A stretch of DNA of 64,000 nucleotides, from assembly GCA_030247855.1 (NCBI GenBank), contig JAPDRN010000039.1, positions 62,001 to 126,000 on the forward strand. The letters are read 5' to 3'. The stretch comes from Knufia peltigerae (taxonomy: Eukaryota > Ascomycota > Eurotiomycetes > Chaetothyriales > Trichomeriaceae). The position numbers were made by a program, and so were the translations under genes. The notes beneath the pieces are model-generated. The model did not search any database and had not been told where the DNA came from. It saw nothing but the letters and a program-made list of their open reading frames with translations. This document shows, piece by piece, positions 1 through 10,838 of the stretch. How positions within the stretch are numbered: position 1 is the first letter of the stretch; each line of letters begins with the position of its first letter.

Positions 1-1
1 A

Positions 2-157
2 TTGTCTGTGCCCATGACTGAAACGATGTCCGCCGATCCAAACAGGCGAAAGCCTCCGTTGGCATATTTGGAAGAAGCGCTGTCGACGATTCCCGTGTAT
101 CAGAGAGTAATTATGTATCTGATTCCCGAGCAAGACAGCCCTTCCAACCAGCGATAA
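2..157 (+). CDS. Possible 3' end of a gene cut by the window edge
   Basis: A frame that is open from the left edge runs about 51 codons to a TAA at 155-157. Its end is hydrophilic with a patch of aliphatic and aromatic residues (LAYLEEAL, VYQRVIMYLIP) that reads like protein rather than random sequence. The upstream part lies outside the window, so family and start are unknown. An open stretch of this length can arise by chance, so this is a weak call. It ends 182 bp before the carboxypeptidase start. Confidence 0.3.
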   Translation: MSVPMTETMSADPNRRKPPLAYLEEALSTIPVYQRVIMYLIPEQDSPSNQR

Positions 158-339
158 GAATCTCACGAAAGCGTTATGGTAGGATCGCTATTTATCGCAA
201 CGCGCCGTCTCACTTGAAAAGCCCACGGATCTGACCAGACAGAGAGATTGAAGATAAGGTTGGCACAGGCAGCATTCGCCCTCAAGGCGCCGATGATCTT
301 TGACTTCTCGTCCCATTTCCATTCTTTAAACGAAACAAT

Positions 340-2504
340 ATGAGGTTGTCCACCAAATGTTTGTTGCTGACATTGGTAGGATTGGGTTCTGCTCAATTCT
401 TTCCACCAACACCTGAAGGTGTGACAGTAGTCAAGTCGAAAACCCAGGATGGAGTGTCAATTTCGTTCAAAGAGGTACGCACTACATCAATGGTCTATTC
501 ACTGCACTGACATGATGACTTCTAGCATGGAATCTGTGAAGCAACTCCTGGCGTCAAGTCATATGCTGGCTATGTACGCCTGCCACCAGGGGTTGCAGAC
601 GATTTGGGTGTCTTCCAGAACTATACCATCAACACCTTCTTCTGGTTCTTCGAATCAAGAAAAGATCCCGCAAATGCGCCACTGTCGATATGGATGAATG
701 GTGGCCCTGGAAGTTCCTCCATGATCGGCCTTTTGCAGGAAAACGGTCTCTTCAAGGGAGGATCTCCTCACTTATCTATGGCTTGCTCATTCATGCTACA
801 GGACCATGCAATATCAATTATGACTCCAATTCAACAGCACTAAATCCATACTCCTGGAACAATGAGGTGAATATGTGGGTGCCGTCTCATCTTGCATGAC
901 TCTTCGTCGCTGACCATGTCTAGGCTTTATATCGATCAGCCAAATCAGGTGGGATTAAGTTACGACGTCCTTGTCAATGGCACACAAGACTTGCTTGATC
1001 CCAGTGGCGACGTTATCGTGGATGACTTCACCAGCGGAGTTCCTAAGCAGAACAACACGCTCGTGGGAACATTCCCGTCACAGCTTCTGAACTCGAGTGC
1101 CAACGGAACCACAAACTCTGCTAGAACGCTGTGGCATATGGCCCAAATCTGGTTTCAGACGTTCCCTAAATATAAACCTGACGATGACCGGGTCAGCATC
1201 TGGACAGAAAGTTACGGTGGGCATTATGGACCAGCATTTGCTGCTTTCTTCGAAGAACAAAATCAAAAAATCGCAAATGGTACTTGGACCGGCGTCGGTG
1301 AGACGTACGAGATTCACCTTGATACCCTTGGCATCATCAATGGATGTATTGACACTCTTGTCCAAGAACCTAGCTATCCTCACATGGCGCTCAACAATAC
1401 CTATGGCATCAAAACGATCAACCAAAGTGTCTATGACGCAGCCATGAAAAGTTTCACCGAGCCTGGTGGTGTACAAGAACTCATTGAGACGTGCAGAGCT
1501 CTGGCTGCCGAGGGAGACCCTGGAAACCAGGGCAACAATTCGACCGTCAACGATGCTTGCGCAGAAGCCAACGACGCCACTTGAGATATGGAAGGTCCTT
1601 ATGTCGAGTACTCGGGCCGAAATTATTATGACATTGCGGCCATCGACCGTGACCCTTTCCCACCGAATTACTACATCGGCTATCTCAATCAGCCACATGT
1701 GCAGGTGGCATTGGGAGTTTCTCTCAATTATACGAATCCGGGAGGCAATGCGCCATATTATGCTTTTCAAGATACTGGAGATTATTCCGAGGAGGATACC
1801 TGAAAGATCTCTCGTACTTGATCGACAATGGGATCAAAGTTGCTTTGGTGTATGGTGATCGTGACTACGCGTGCAATTGGATCGGGGGAGAAGCCGTTTC
1901 GCTGGCCGTCAACTACTCGCACGCCTCTGACTTTGCAGCCGCAGGGTATGCGAACATCAGCGTCAACTCGAGTTATGTCGGCGGTATGGTCAGACAGTTT
2001 GGTAACTTTAGCTTCTCGCGCGTCTTCCAGGCCGGTCACGAAGTTCCTGCGTATCAACCAGAGACTGCGTATGAGATTTTTCGCCGTGCGCTCTTCAACC
2101 TTGACATTGCGACGGGCCAGGAAGATACGGCGAAGAACGATTCCTTTGCGACCATAGGGTTGCCTGACACTTGGTCGATCAAAGACACTCCTCACGAAAC
2201 CAAGGAGCATATTTGTTATACACTTGCTTCAAGCTCCAGTTGTACAGACGAGCAACTACAGAGTATAATTGACGGGTCGGCCTTGATTTCAAAATATATT
2301 CTGGTCGATAATTATACCCTCGGTCAGTTTCCAGGCTTGGCGACTGCAGGTAATGAAAGTGGTAACGGAAGTGGTAGTGGTAATGGTAATGGGGGAAATG
2401 AGAGTGGTAACGATGACAACGATAGCAGTGCGACGATTGTTGCTATGAGTTCAGGGATGTGGTTTTTGATTGCTGTGACGGTCATGGCCACGACTGGTGT
2501 ATGA
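340..2504 (+). pseudogene. Serine carboxypeptidase (peptidase S10), reading frame interrupted twice
   Basis: Secreted or surface serine carboxypeptidase. The exons I place are 340-474, 526-745, 802-874 and 924 onward; the splices restore family blocks such as QENGPCNI and NMLYIDQPNQVG. The N-terminus MRLSTKCLLLTLVGLGSAQ is a signal peptide. The oxyanion block NGGPGSSS, the nucleophile in ESYGGHYGP, the Asp in YGDRDYACNW and the His in QAGHEVPAY are all present, with many N-glycosylation sites. The C-terminus is a Ser/Gly/Asn stretch followed by a hydrophobic tail, as for a GPI signal. Two defects are visible. An in-frame TGA at 1582-1584 lies just before the conserved EGPY block. A one-base frame change near 1785-1795 joins the part ending in DTGDY to the part reading GGYLKDLSYLIDNG. 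No GT..AG intron removes either defect. It is a recent pseudogene or carries sequencing errors; all catalytic residues survive, which favours recent or artefactual damage. Confidence 0.82.
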
Positions 2505-2748
2505 AGTCTTTGAAACGACGTTCCATTGACTTTTGACAACCTTGGAATATGATGATGCCGGTATGTACAAATATCCGACGGTCCTGACTATTGCTGTTCT
2601 TGGGATCTTCGATCGTGCTTGCGGCTTGTCTCTCAACCCAACCTAACATTTCCCCTTCTTCGTTCCTTGTTTTCCCGTCCACTCACGTCCGCATGGTACT
2701 TGAATCTAGGGCTGGAGCGTGAGCCTGCGTGATTGCTGGTGTAATGCC

Positions 2749-3260
2749 TCACTTTGTCTTATTCTCCTCTGCCTTTTTCTGTTGCTCTAGCGTCTTGATG
2801 GGACTGTCTCTCGGGTCTCGAAACTCGTACTCGGTCCCCTTTTCCCTCCTCGCCTGTTGAATTTTTGTCTTCTCCGAACCGAAACTTTTGTTGGAATGGA
2901 AGATGTAATAAAATGGGACAAAGGAAACGGCGGCCGCCAAGGCGTACCTATTCAACGGAGGTATGGGTTAGTCCTTTAGATCCCTCAAAATGAAGATGGC
3001 GGATGATGGTGAACGGGATAAAGCAGAGCGTGAGGAAAGTGAAGACAAGTAAGAAGAACTGACAAAGGTAATCTACTATTCTGATGCTGTGCTTCTGGCC
3101 TAGAAGGTGCAGCCTTTTCGGCGTAGGTCCTTTTGGGTGGTGCGTGTTGTAGTTGTTGTAGACGTGGTACCCTCAGGTCTCCGACCCTAGGTATTTGTTT
3201 CTTTGTCTGTACAGATCCTCGCATCATGACAGTCGATCCTCGACCTAGTATTGATGCCAT
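2749..3260 (-). CDS. Small single-pass protein, probably mitochondrial
   Basis: Two exons, 3260-3064 and 2947-2749, joined by a 116-bp intron (donor GTCAGT, acceptor AATAG), give 131 residues. The N-terminus (MASILGRGSTVMMRGSVQTK, then many Arg/Lys/Gln and few acids, ending near KRTYAEKAAP) looks like a mitochondrial presequence with a cleavage site. A single hydrophobic segment (YALAAAVSFVPFYYIF) is followed by a charged Lys/Glu-rich tail. This layout is common among inner-membrane assembly or subunit proteins, but I do not recognise the family. The splice is inferred from frame continuity, and an upstream in-frame ATG would lengthen the protein. Confidence 0.55.
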
Positions 3261-3981
3261 TGTTGCGAGATGTTTCTGGTGCTGTGGTGATGTATATATG
3301 TAGTGGTGTTTGCTTGGTGTGTGGATGTCGGTAGAAGAATTGTTTCCACTCATGTGCATCTCACCTTTTTCAATCAAGAGCAGACTGACCCCGTGGGTTT
3401 CGACCTTTTCCCTCCCAATTACATACCTTACCTAGAGCTCTTCCCGGAAATGCATCGTGCCACGGGTTGAGAACATCGTCATGACTTTTTTTTGGTTGGT
3501 CCGGACGCGAGTATCGTTTACATCATCGATAGCTGGAGATCCCCTCCGAAACTCCAAATACCGTCGTAGGTCAACCAGGGTTTTGTACAAACAAAATTCT
3601 AGGCCAGGCATCCCTGCGTGAATGCCCGATCCAGTAACCCGACTTGCCTCTTTGAGCGATTCAGTGGTGTTTTGCTCAACCGACAAGACATTTGATGCCT
3701 GAGGATGAAAAATTTCCTGCTACTCTGGGCCTTGGATACTGTACCTCGTTTAACATGTATGTACAACCCATCAACAACTCTGTCTTCACCTTTTATTGTT
3801 TATTTTCATTGTCATGACAGAAATAAAACATGATAGCTAGCTTCTCGAGTAGTCAATACATACAAAATCATACCAAAAACTCATTAAAATTTCATGGTAC
3901 ATGAAACATGGTCAATCAATGACAATGACACAGATCATAGGAAACAAGACCCCAAAAAACCCTCGTCAGTCTCAACCGTAG
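3261..3981. other. Intergenic, no gene seen
   Basis: About 720 bp between the 5' side of the small mitochondrial-type gene and the 3' end of the ankyrin gene. It holds only short frames without family signal. The stretch 3780-3960 is AT-rich and probably holds the 3' untranslated region and poly(A) signals of the ankyrin gene. Confidence 0.5.
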
Positions 3982-6816
3982 TTACTTCTTCTGTTCCTTA
4001 TTACCCAATAGAATCGTAACGGCCTCATCCCAACCACGTTCCTCGACGATTTCCATCACGGTCCTCCCAGATTCGTCCTGGGCCTCGAGGTCAACCTTGC
4101 CTCCATGTTCCACCAGACATTTCAAAACGGTGGCGTCGCCATTCTCGACGGCCTGTAGGATGGCGTTCCACCCTCGGTACATGAGGTTGATGTCGGCGCC
4201 TCGAGCCAGGAGCATCTCGATCATCTCGGTGTCGCCGCGGAACCGACGGATGGCCTTGATGATGGGCAGATGTTCACCGGGGGCGTTGACGTCGGCTCCG
4301 GCCTCGTCGATCAGAAATTTGACAATCTCCTTGCGACCTTCGCGGATGGCCGTGGTCAGCGGGGAGAACACACCTCCGTTCTTGTCCTCGACGCTCACGC
4401 CGGCGGCGAGGAGAAGCTTGATGCTCTCGAGTTCGTTGGCCGTCACCGCCATCTCCATCACGCCCTTGATGGCACGAGGGTTGTGCACCTTGGGGAGTAG
4501 TTTCTTCAAGATGGCAGGCTGCTTCACCGCCATGCAGATGGGCCAATCTTGGCCACGGATTCCCGGGTCGGCCCCGTGCGCGAGCAAGACGTCCACAAAG
4601 TCGACTCGATTGTCCCGGATCGCCGTGGTCAGGGCAGTGTACCCTTCGGGCGTGCGATCGTTGGCACTGACGTCTTGCTCCAACAGGTACATCAGCGCGT
4701 CCTTGTTGTTGTGCGCCACAGCCTTTTCGATGATGCCCTTGGGCCTGTGGAGGTCGGAACCGGCAGCGACGAGTTGAGGGAGGAGGTGAGTGCGGTGGTG
4801 CGTGACGCATTTGAAGGCGGGATACTCAGCAGCGGGTTCGTTGGGGTCGGCTCCGGACGCAAGGAGCAGCGAAACGAGTTCGGTGCGGTTGTCGCGAATC
4901 GCAGTGCAGAGTGGCGTGTAAGCACCATCCTTTTTCGCGTTGACGTCGACACCGGCTCGGATGAGGATCGTGACGGACTCGATGTTATTGATCGAGGTTG
5001 CGAGTTCGAGAATGCCAGGACATCGCTTGAATGTGGCACCGCGAGTAATCATGAGTTGGAGGGCCTTGGGGTGGTACGTGGCTGGCCAAAGAGGGTGTTT
5101 GGGGCCTGGTAGGTTCGGGTCCGCACCATGGTCCAAGAGGAGTTGAACCAGGTCGATCCGGCCTGCTTGGATAGCGACAAAGAGTGGTGTTTCGCCGCGA
5201 TTGCTCTTGCCGTTGGCGTCAGATCCATAGATGAGGAGAAGCTCGGTCAGACGTCGAGGCGAAGTCTTTGTGACCGCCATGTCGAGCAGAGTATTGCCGT
5301 CGGAAATGTTGAGGTTCGCATTGCCGCCGTATGTGAGCAGAAGTTGCACAAGCTCCACTTTGGTCTCAGCCACGGCTGCTGCGATGGGCGCCTCATTGCT
5401 GGGTCCGGCCGGCAGATTGGGATCAGCCCCGTATTTGAGTAGCAGCTTTGTCCCGTCGACAAAGGACGCCTCGATGGCAGCCAGGAGTGCAGTGGAGGAC
5501 GATTTGTCAACGCTGTTAGGGTCGGCGCCAAAAAGTAGCAGGAGGCGAACACTTTCGGCATCGCGGTTGAGGACAGCTTCGCGAAGAACATTCATATCGA
5601 TTCCACTGTCCGGAGGAACACCACAGTCGAGTAATTGTTCAATCATCTTGTGCTTTCTCTGTTGAATCGCACTGACGAGGGCATTCTTCAGGGCCGCCGA
5701 GTTAGCACCAGTGTTTTGCTTGGGAGTCCATCGAGGGACGGTAGAAGGATCAGCCTTGATGCGGACGACCTTTTGTGATTGTTTGTCGTTGAACTCAATC
5801 TCAGAAATCATATCTTCGATTTGTGTGAAAGAGTCTGCCGTCTTGACTGAGAGGTGGTCGTCAAGCGTGACATCAGTAGGGGCGGTTTCTACACTTGAAT
5901 GCGGTCCAAGATCTCTGGTTGCAGAGGTTGCAGTGTACTTGCTGGATCGAATACTGGGGAGAGCCTTGACGCTATGGGTGTCACCATTGCGATGAACACT
6001 ATGGACGTCACCATTACGGTGGATGCTGTTGTGGATGCTGTGGGCGTCGCCGTTGCGGTGGTCGAGTGAGCTGGTTCGTGGATCCACGTTGTGGCCGACC
6101 AGTGCGTTCAAGTCTTCGTCAAGTCGTGGAAAGAGCGAGTAGTTCGCGTGCTTGTCGCTTACACTCGAGATCGGAGGCAGTGGTGGCAGATGGTCGGGAA
6201 CCTGAGAGGAAGGCGGCGTTTGCCCAATATGACTTTGTTGCTGGGAAGGTGGTAGAGGCGACGAATTGATGGACGGGATCTTGCCAGGATTCATGCGCTC
6301 GAGCACAGCAGCAAGACCTGTATACCCAATACCGACCGAGGCATCGGCTTTTGCATCTCCCAGCGACCACCTGAAGACCAACGCGCTCATCCTGAGGGCA
6401 TCTCGGCTCTTCCCCAGAGATTCTCTGATCTTGTGGATTTCATCATCCGAGAACATGCTGTGCCACCCTCTCTGGAATCGACCGAGGCGTCCCTTTCTTT
6501 CGTATTCCAGAAACTTGGTCAACATCTGGTTCAGCACGATGAAGTCATCGTTGGTTTGCCTGAACTTCTTTTCAAGCTCTTGGACCATGTCTTGAGGGAA
6601 CTTGGTTTGCGACCGTCCCGCTTCGTTCAGACCCGCTTCAATGGACCACAGAATGCGGGAGATGTCAAGAAAGTCGCAGGCGAGCTCCTTGAATCCATGA
6701 GGTTGATGCTTGACGGTGCCCAGGTACTCCAGCATCCGTACCGAGATGCTGTTTCCCACGTTGGTCGCCATGGTACAGAGCTCCAGGAGCGTCTCTTTTC
6801 CTTTCTTGGGCGCCAT
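3982..6816 (-). CDS. Large ankyrin-repeat protein with fungal helical N-terminal domain
   Basis: Uninterrupted 944-codon frame beginning at ATG 6816. Residues 1 to about 170 form a Cys-poor helical domain (MAPKKGKETLLELCTMATNV onward) resembling the fungal N-terminal domains found before STAND or ankyrin modules. Residues 180-360 are low-complexity and probably disordered, with a small tandem of HRNGD-x-HS units. From about residue 370 to the end there are some sixteen ankyrin repeats, many with the signature LLL-x-x-GADPN. The repeats are arranged in higher-order units of 91-93 residues (see findings). No signal peptide or membrane segment is seen, so it is probably a cytosolic or nuclear scaffold. 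Partners are unknown. The strong codon bias and the length make the frame secure. Confidence 0.93.
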   Translation of the reverse strand: MAPKKGKETLLELCTMATNVGNSISVRMLEYLGTVKHQPHGFKELACDFLDISRILWSIEAGLNEAGRSQTKFPQDMVQELEKKFRQTNDDFIVLNQMLTKFLEYERKGRLGRFQRGWHSMFSDDEIHKIRESLGKSRDALRMSALVFRWSLGDAKADASVGIGYTGLAAVLERMNPGKIPSINSSPLPPSQQQSHIGQTPPSSQVPDHLPPLPPISSVSDKHANYSLFPRLDEDLNALVGHNVDPRTSSLDHRNGDAHSIHNSIHRNGDVHSVHRNGDTHSVKALPSIRSSKYTATSATRDLGPHSSVETAPTDVTLDDHLSVKTADSFTQIEDMISEIEFNDKQSQKVVRIKADPSTVPRWTPKQNTGANSAALKNALVSAIQQRKHKMIEQLLDCGVPPDSGIDMNVLREAVLNRDAESVRLLLLFGADPNSVDKSSSTALLAAIEASFVDGTKLLLKYGADPNLPAGPSNEAPIAAAVAETKVELVQLLLTYGGNANLNISDGNTLLDMAVTKTSPRRLTELLLIYGSDANGKSNRGETPLFVAIQAGRIDLVQLLLDHGADPNLPGPKHPLWPATYHPKALQLMITRGATFKRCPGILELATSINNIESVTILIRAGVDVNAKKDGAYTPLCTAIRDNRTELVSLLLASGADPNEPAAEYPAFKCVTHHRTHLLPQLVAAGSDLHRPKGIIEKAVAHNNKDALMYLLEQDVSANDRTPEGYTALTTAIRDNRVDFVDVLLAHGADPGIRGQDWPICMAVKQPAILKKLLPKVHNPRAIKGVMEMAVTANELESIKLLLAAGVSVEDKNGGVFSPLTTAIREGRKEIVKFLIDEAGADVNAPGEHLPIIKAIRRFRGDTEMIEMLLARGADINLMYRGWNAILQAVENGDATVLKCLVEHGGKVDLEAQDESGRTVMEIVEERGWDEAVTILLGNKEQKK

Positions 6817-9800
6817 GACAGTGGTTGAGTATGCAATGAGAGCTCAGGAGGAGAGAGTTTGATCTCGTGCTCCTGCGCACCCGCGGGAGCGTTTAATCGT
6901 CACACAGGAAGAAGAGTCGCAGCCGCGGAGAGAAGGGCAGAGAGAGAGAACACAACGAGCCCGTCTCGCAGGTGAGACAAATCGTCGAAACGGGGCTCCA
7001 TATCTTTATCTCTGCCCGCGGACTCCCACAGCCAACATGGAAATTTGTCTGGTTTGTCCTACACCACGAACTAGCGCCCTGGTCGAGACTTGGAGCACCT
7101 GGAAGGTTTCGACCACGTTCTCATGCTAACGAAGCCTGTGCCCTGGATGGCAGCGGAGTCAAACGGTTGGGCCCGGTCAAGAACACAATAACACAGGGAG
7201 ACAGTGAAGCACTGGAGGTTGCGAGGCGTCCCGACCGTGCCAAAACGAGTCGTGTCAATGACGGCATCCCAGTTGCAGTCGTGGTCCCAGTGATTCTCAA
7301 AACCGGGTCCTAGACGAGTTCATTGGCGCCGTTCACTTCAGTTGAGGCTAGCCTCCAGGGTGTATCCTTGGATGAGGGATGCTTGGGAGTCGTCTTCAGG
7401 TTTCATTATTGCCTACCTGGGCCAAAACGGAAACACTTACCAATGAAGGGCATGCATCTTGAACCTCGAAGACGAAACTGTGGGGCTGGCTCCGGGGGAT
7501 ATTGGTAGCACAAACCTGTGGGCCAAACCGTATCCAACACGCGAGAATCGTCAAATTCTAGCCTGAGCACCGGGCGATTGGAGCTTCTTGCCAGAACCAA
7601 ATCGGGGGATTCGCCGGGAATCTGCTGGTCCACTAACCCCTGATTCTAGCTTCGCGACGACTTTCTTCAGGCAAGGTCCGCCCCTCGAACTTCGACCCTG
7701 GCCGCAAATCATCTGTCACTGCTGCTGCCGCTGTCAACTGTAGATCCACAAAGTCAACATGACAACTTCACGAGGCGATCAAGAATCCCACCACAGCTCT
7801 GATGCGGATAGCTGGGCCGGAATTTCCAGCTAAATATTCCGCTGTGGGTACAGTGCAACCTACAGAGGCAGAAGATAGCGACGAGGAGGAGCCCACGTCT
7901 TGTCGTTGGTCTACACATGAAATGTCTCGGAGGCCTCAACTGAAGACCATGTACGCAGTACGAAGTACAGAAGACGAATTGATTCTCCAATGGACGGACC
8001 GATGAAGAGAGGGACCCATACACTTTCTGGGATGAAGGAAGGGTGCTTTGCATCTAGCTTCACTCTTCTTCCAATATCACTTTCAGTCGTGTCACCTTAC
8101 ACGCGATCAGCAACGATGAGAGGCACTGGTATGCAATGTGCAATCATAATTCGACTTCATGGCCAACGAATCGCTTAAGGCCAAGACACTTGCAATCTGG
8201 TCGTGTACCACCGACCGGCCCATCGCGCTCGCAATGGACGGATGGGCAAAACTCCCGACAGAAATCTTTCCCCTGCTTTTGTTTCTGTTTTCTTTTCCTT
8301 TGGCAACGTCTGATTTTTTGATTAGCGAACGGTTGATGAACCATTTACGTACGATCATGCTTCGGATTGTCTCCAGAATTTGCCTGCCGCCTTGTAGCGC
8401 CAAAATTAGTCCAAATCATAATAAGCCCCCGCCATTGGGCGGTGTCTCTCTGCTGTGGTTTTCTTTGGAGGGCTGCTGGGGAAAGCCTCGTGGCTTGCTA
8501 CACCACAGCTGAATCTCTTGAAGGTCAGGTCGTTTATTCGATGTCCCTAAAATCTTATCACAGGCTAAAGTAGATGCTGTGGCCACTTGGGTTTTCTTCC
8601 TTCACGTGAAACGCCCACTAGTTACTAGAGGTGTTCATCAGATGGTTCGCTTCTGAAAGCCACCACCGCTTTTGATGACTTGAAAATCGATCTCCACGAT
8701 TGTTCTTCTGTTTGCTCATCGTTGTTAGTAATAACTTATCAGCAATGGCCCTTGTCTGCCTGGCTGCAGCACGTGGGACATGACAGGAATACTATTATAT
8801 ACCACCCCTATCGGAAGGATATGAGCGATGGCATTTTTGGGGGGATTCATCGAGCCTTAAATTCCGCACCCTCAAGACTCGTCCGAGTAGTACGCATGTT
8901 GTGATTTTGCCACTGTCCCGGCCCGTCTTGCAGAAACAGATTTGACTGGTAAGTGGGGTTTGTGGTTTCCTGGAGAAGAGCCTGAACGACCTGTACCTGT
9001 ACCATATGTATGCTCGTAGACGTCTGCCCTGAATTTCATGACAAGCCAGGAACTTGTGACTTGGATCTACTCTTATCTTGGGTCTAGTTTCAACGCCGGT
9101 TACACCAGAGCTGCCTGTCGCATCACCAATACGCTTTGTTGTGCAGGTGCCCAATTGCTAACGGCAGGGCCAGTCAAGTCAACAGGTGTCACAAGAGTAT
9201 GCACCTATAAACTTGGTTCCGAGATGGGTGACTCGAGAGAAGTCGAGACCATGTATGTGTAGTGCCGACCGTCTACCCTACGTACTGTACCACCGAGTTA
9301 TTATGACTAAACTCCATCGACAGATCTAGACAGCCGGGTGGAACGATCTGGATTTCATGTCGAGTTCCACATCCAAGGGGGATAGTAAAGTCCACGGCAC
9401 ACTGGCAGGTCGGGTACCCGCTACACTGATTGACATACGGCTGACCCAATGTCACATGGGAACTGAAATAGTGAATAACTATGTATTTGCAAATACTTGG
9501 TGATCTCAAAACCGCTCTTTCATCCTCTGTGTAGCGTCGCCGACTCACCGTCTCAGCCGTACGTATTGTGGTCCCAAGTTACTACTTTCCACCATCAGAC
9601 ATTTTTGTCTCTGGGCCTTCAATCTGGGACTTTGTGTGCAGACCACACCAGTTCACACCAATTCGAAGTAAGAAGGTCTAGATGAAGCCTTCGGTTGGTT
9701 TGAAATCACTCGAGTGGTCCGGCGATTCTTGCCAATCGACATGATGTCTGCATAACTGAACTTCATATTATCATCATGTTCATTGCCACACACAGTCCGA

Positions 9801-10838
9801 GTACATTTGTAAGTATCCCTCCACACGGTGAGTGTTTGTTGGCAATCCCATATCCCAAACCTACTCGCTGTTTTGTTCAAGGGTGTGCCTGTCAAAATGC
9901 CGTAGGGATACTAGTCAACATTTGTCAGTGAGGCAAGGTCTCGTCCCATCCACATGGATGATGGCAGACGCTTGACAGGGGCAGGTTGGTCACCCATGCG
10001 CCGTGCTCATCTGGTGTCACCATGCAGGGATTGTCCTTCATCGATTGACTTACAGAGTGAGTTCCGACATTCATACCCGACATGGCTATCGACCTTGAGC
10101 CTACCCTACCATGCTTCATACAATTGCCCTTTCATGTGGTTCGGCCCACATGAGACTGGATCAACAGCGACATCAGCCACGCCAGTCTTTGTCTTTACCC
10201 AAAAAGATCCTTGATGGACAGGTACCATAGACTTTGGCCAGGACGTCTGCACTGGGTTCACTAGCCCTGAAGCAGACCCACGAGATCGAAGGAGAGATAT
10301 TGACTGTGTGTGGTGGGTTTGCCGTTTACATTTCGGATCTGCATAAATCTGCACACTTTGACGTGGAGACGAGGCTGGCGACGGCGATGGTGGTGAATGA
10401 GCGGTGGTTGGTACCGCTTAATGTTGGTCAAGACAAGCCTCGCTTTCAAGCATCTTCACGTCATTCACGACCTCCAGATAAGGCCCGAACCTTCGAAGAC
10501 TTTGGAAACATGTCTCGTGTCGTGGAAAATCACCCTCCAAGATCATCCTTGGGCTCTTTCGACCACGACTCCAGAGACACCAATATGTACCGCCTATCCT
10601 ACACACAAAAGTGGCAAGCAACCCGCCCGCAAATGAATCCCACTTCGGGGTCTTGAGAGGTACCAAACAAAATGTCACGCCAACATCACGTAAAAGCTAA
10701 AGCCCGAAGATAGCTTCAGCAGGTGGCTAGTTATTCCCCGATCTTAAACGCGCAGAGCCCTCTCCATTTTTCAATCTACCAAACCTTCATTTCGGAAAAT
10801 ACTCTCAACAGACTGTAGATACGACCGTCTCACACACC
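6817..10838. other. 4-kb gene-poor region with scattered minus-strand Cys-containing frames
   Basis: No gene could be assembled with confidence. The segment next to 6817 is the promoter of the ankyrin gene and contains GA-rich tracts. Between about 9270 and 10400 the minus strand carries several adjacent open stretches with regularly placed Cys residues. One, at 9895-9653, is preceded by a plausible acceptor (TTTTGACAG) and contains WDCQQTLTVW and YKCTRTVCGNE. Another, near 9448-9310, contains CQCAVDFTIPLGCG. They may be exons of a small secreted Cys-rich protein, or remnants of one. I could not find a start and a consistent splice chain. The plus strand shows only short frames. Confidence 0.35.

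Noticed and set aside
1582..1590. Programmed stop-codon readthrough in the carboxypeptidase
   Set aside because: The TGA is followed by GAT, not the CTA context known for efficient fungal readthrough, and the separate frameshift downstream would still break the protein.
4097..5665. Long plus-strand frames opposite the ankyrin gene
   Set aside because: They are antisense shadows caused by the regular codon use of the repeats. Their translations are low-complexity and have no family features.
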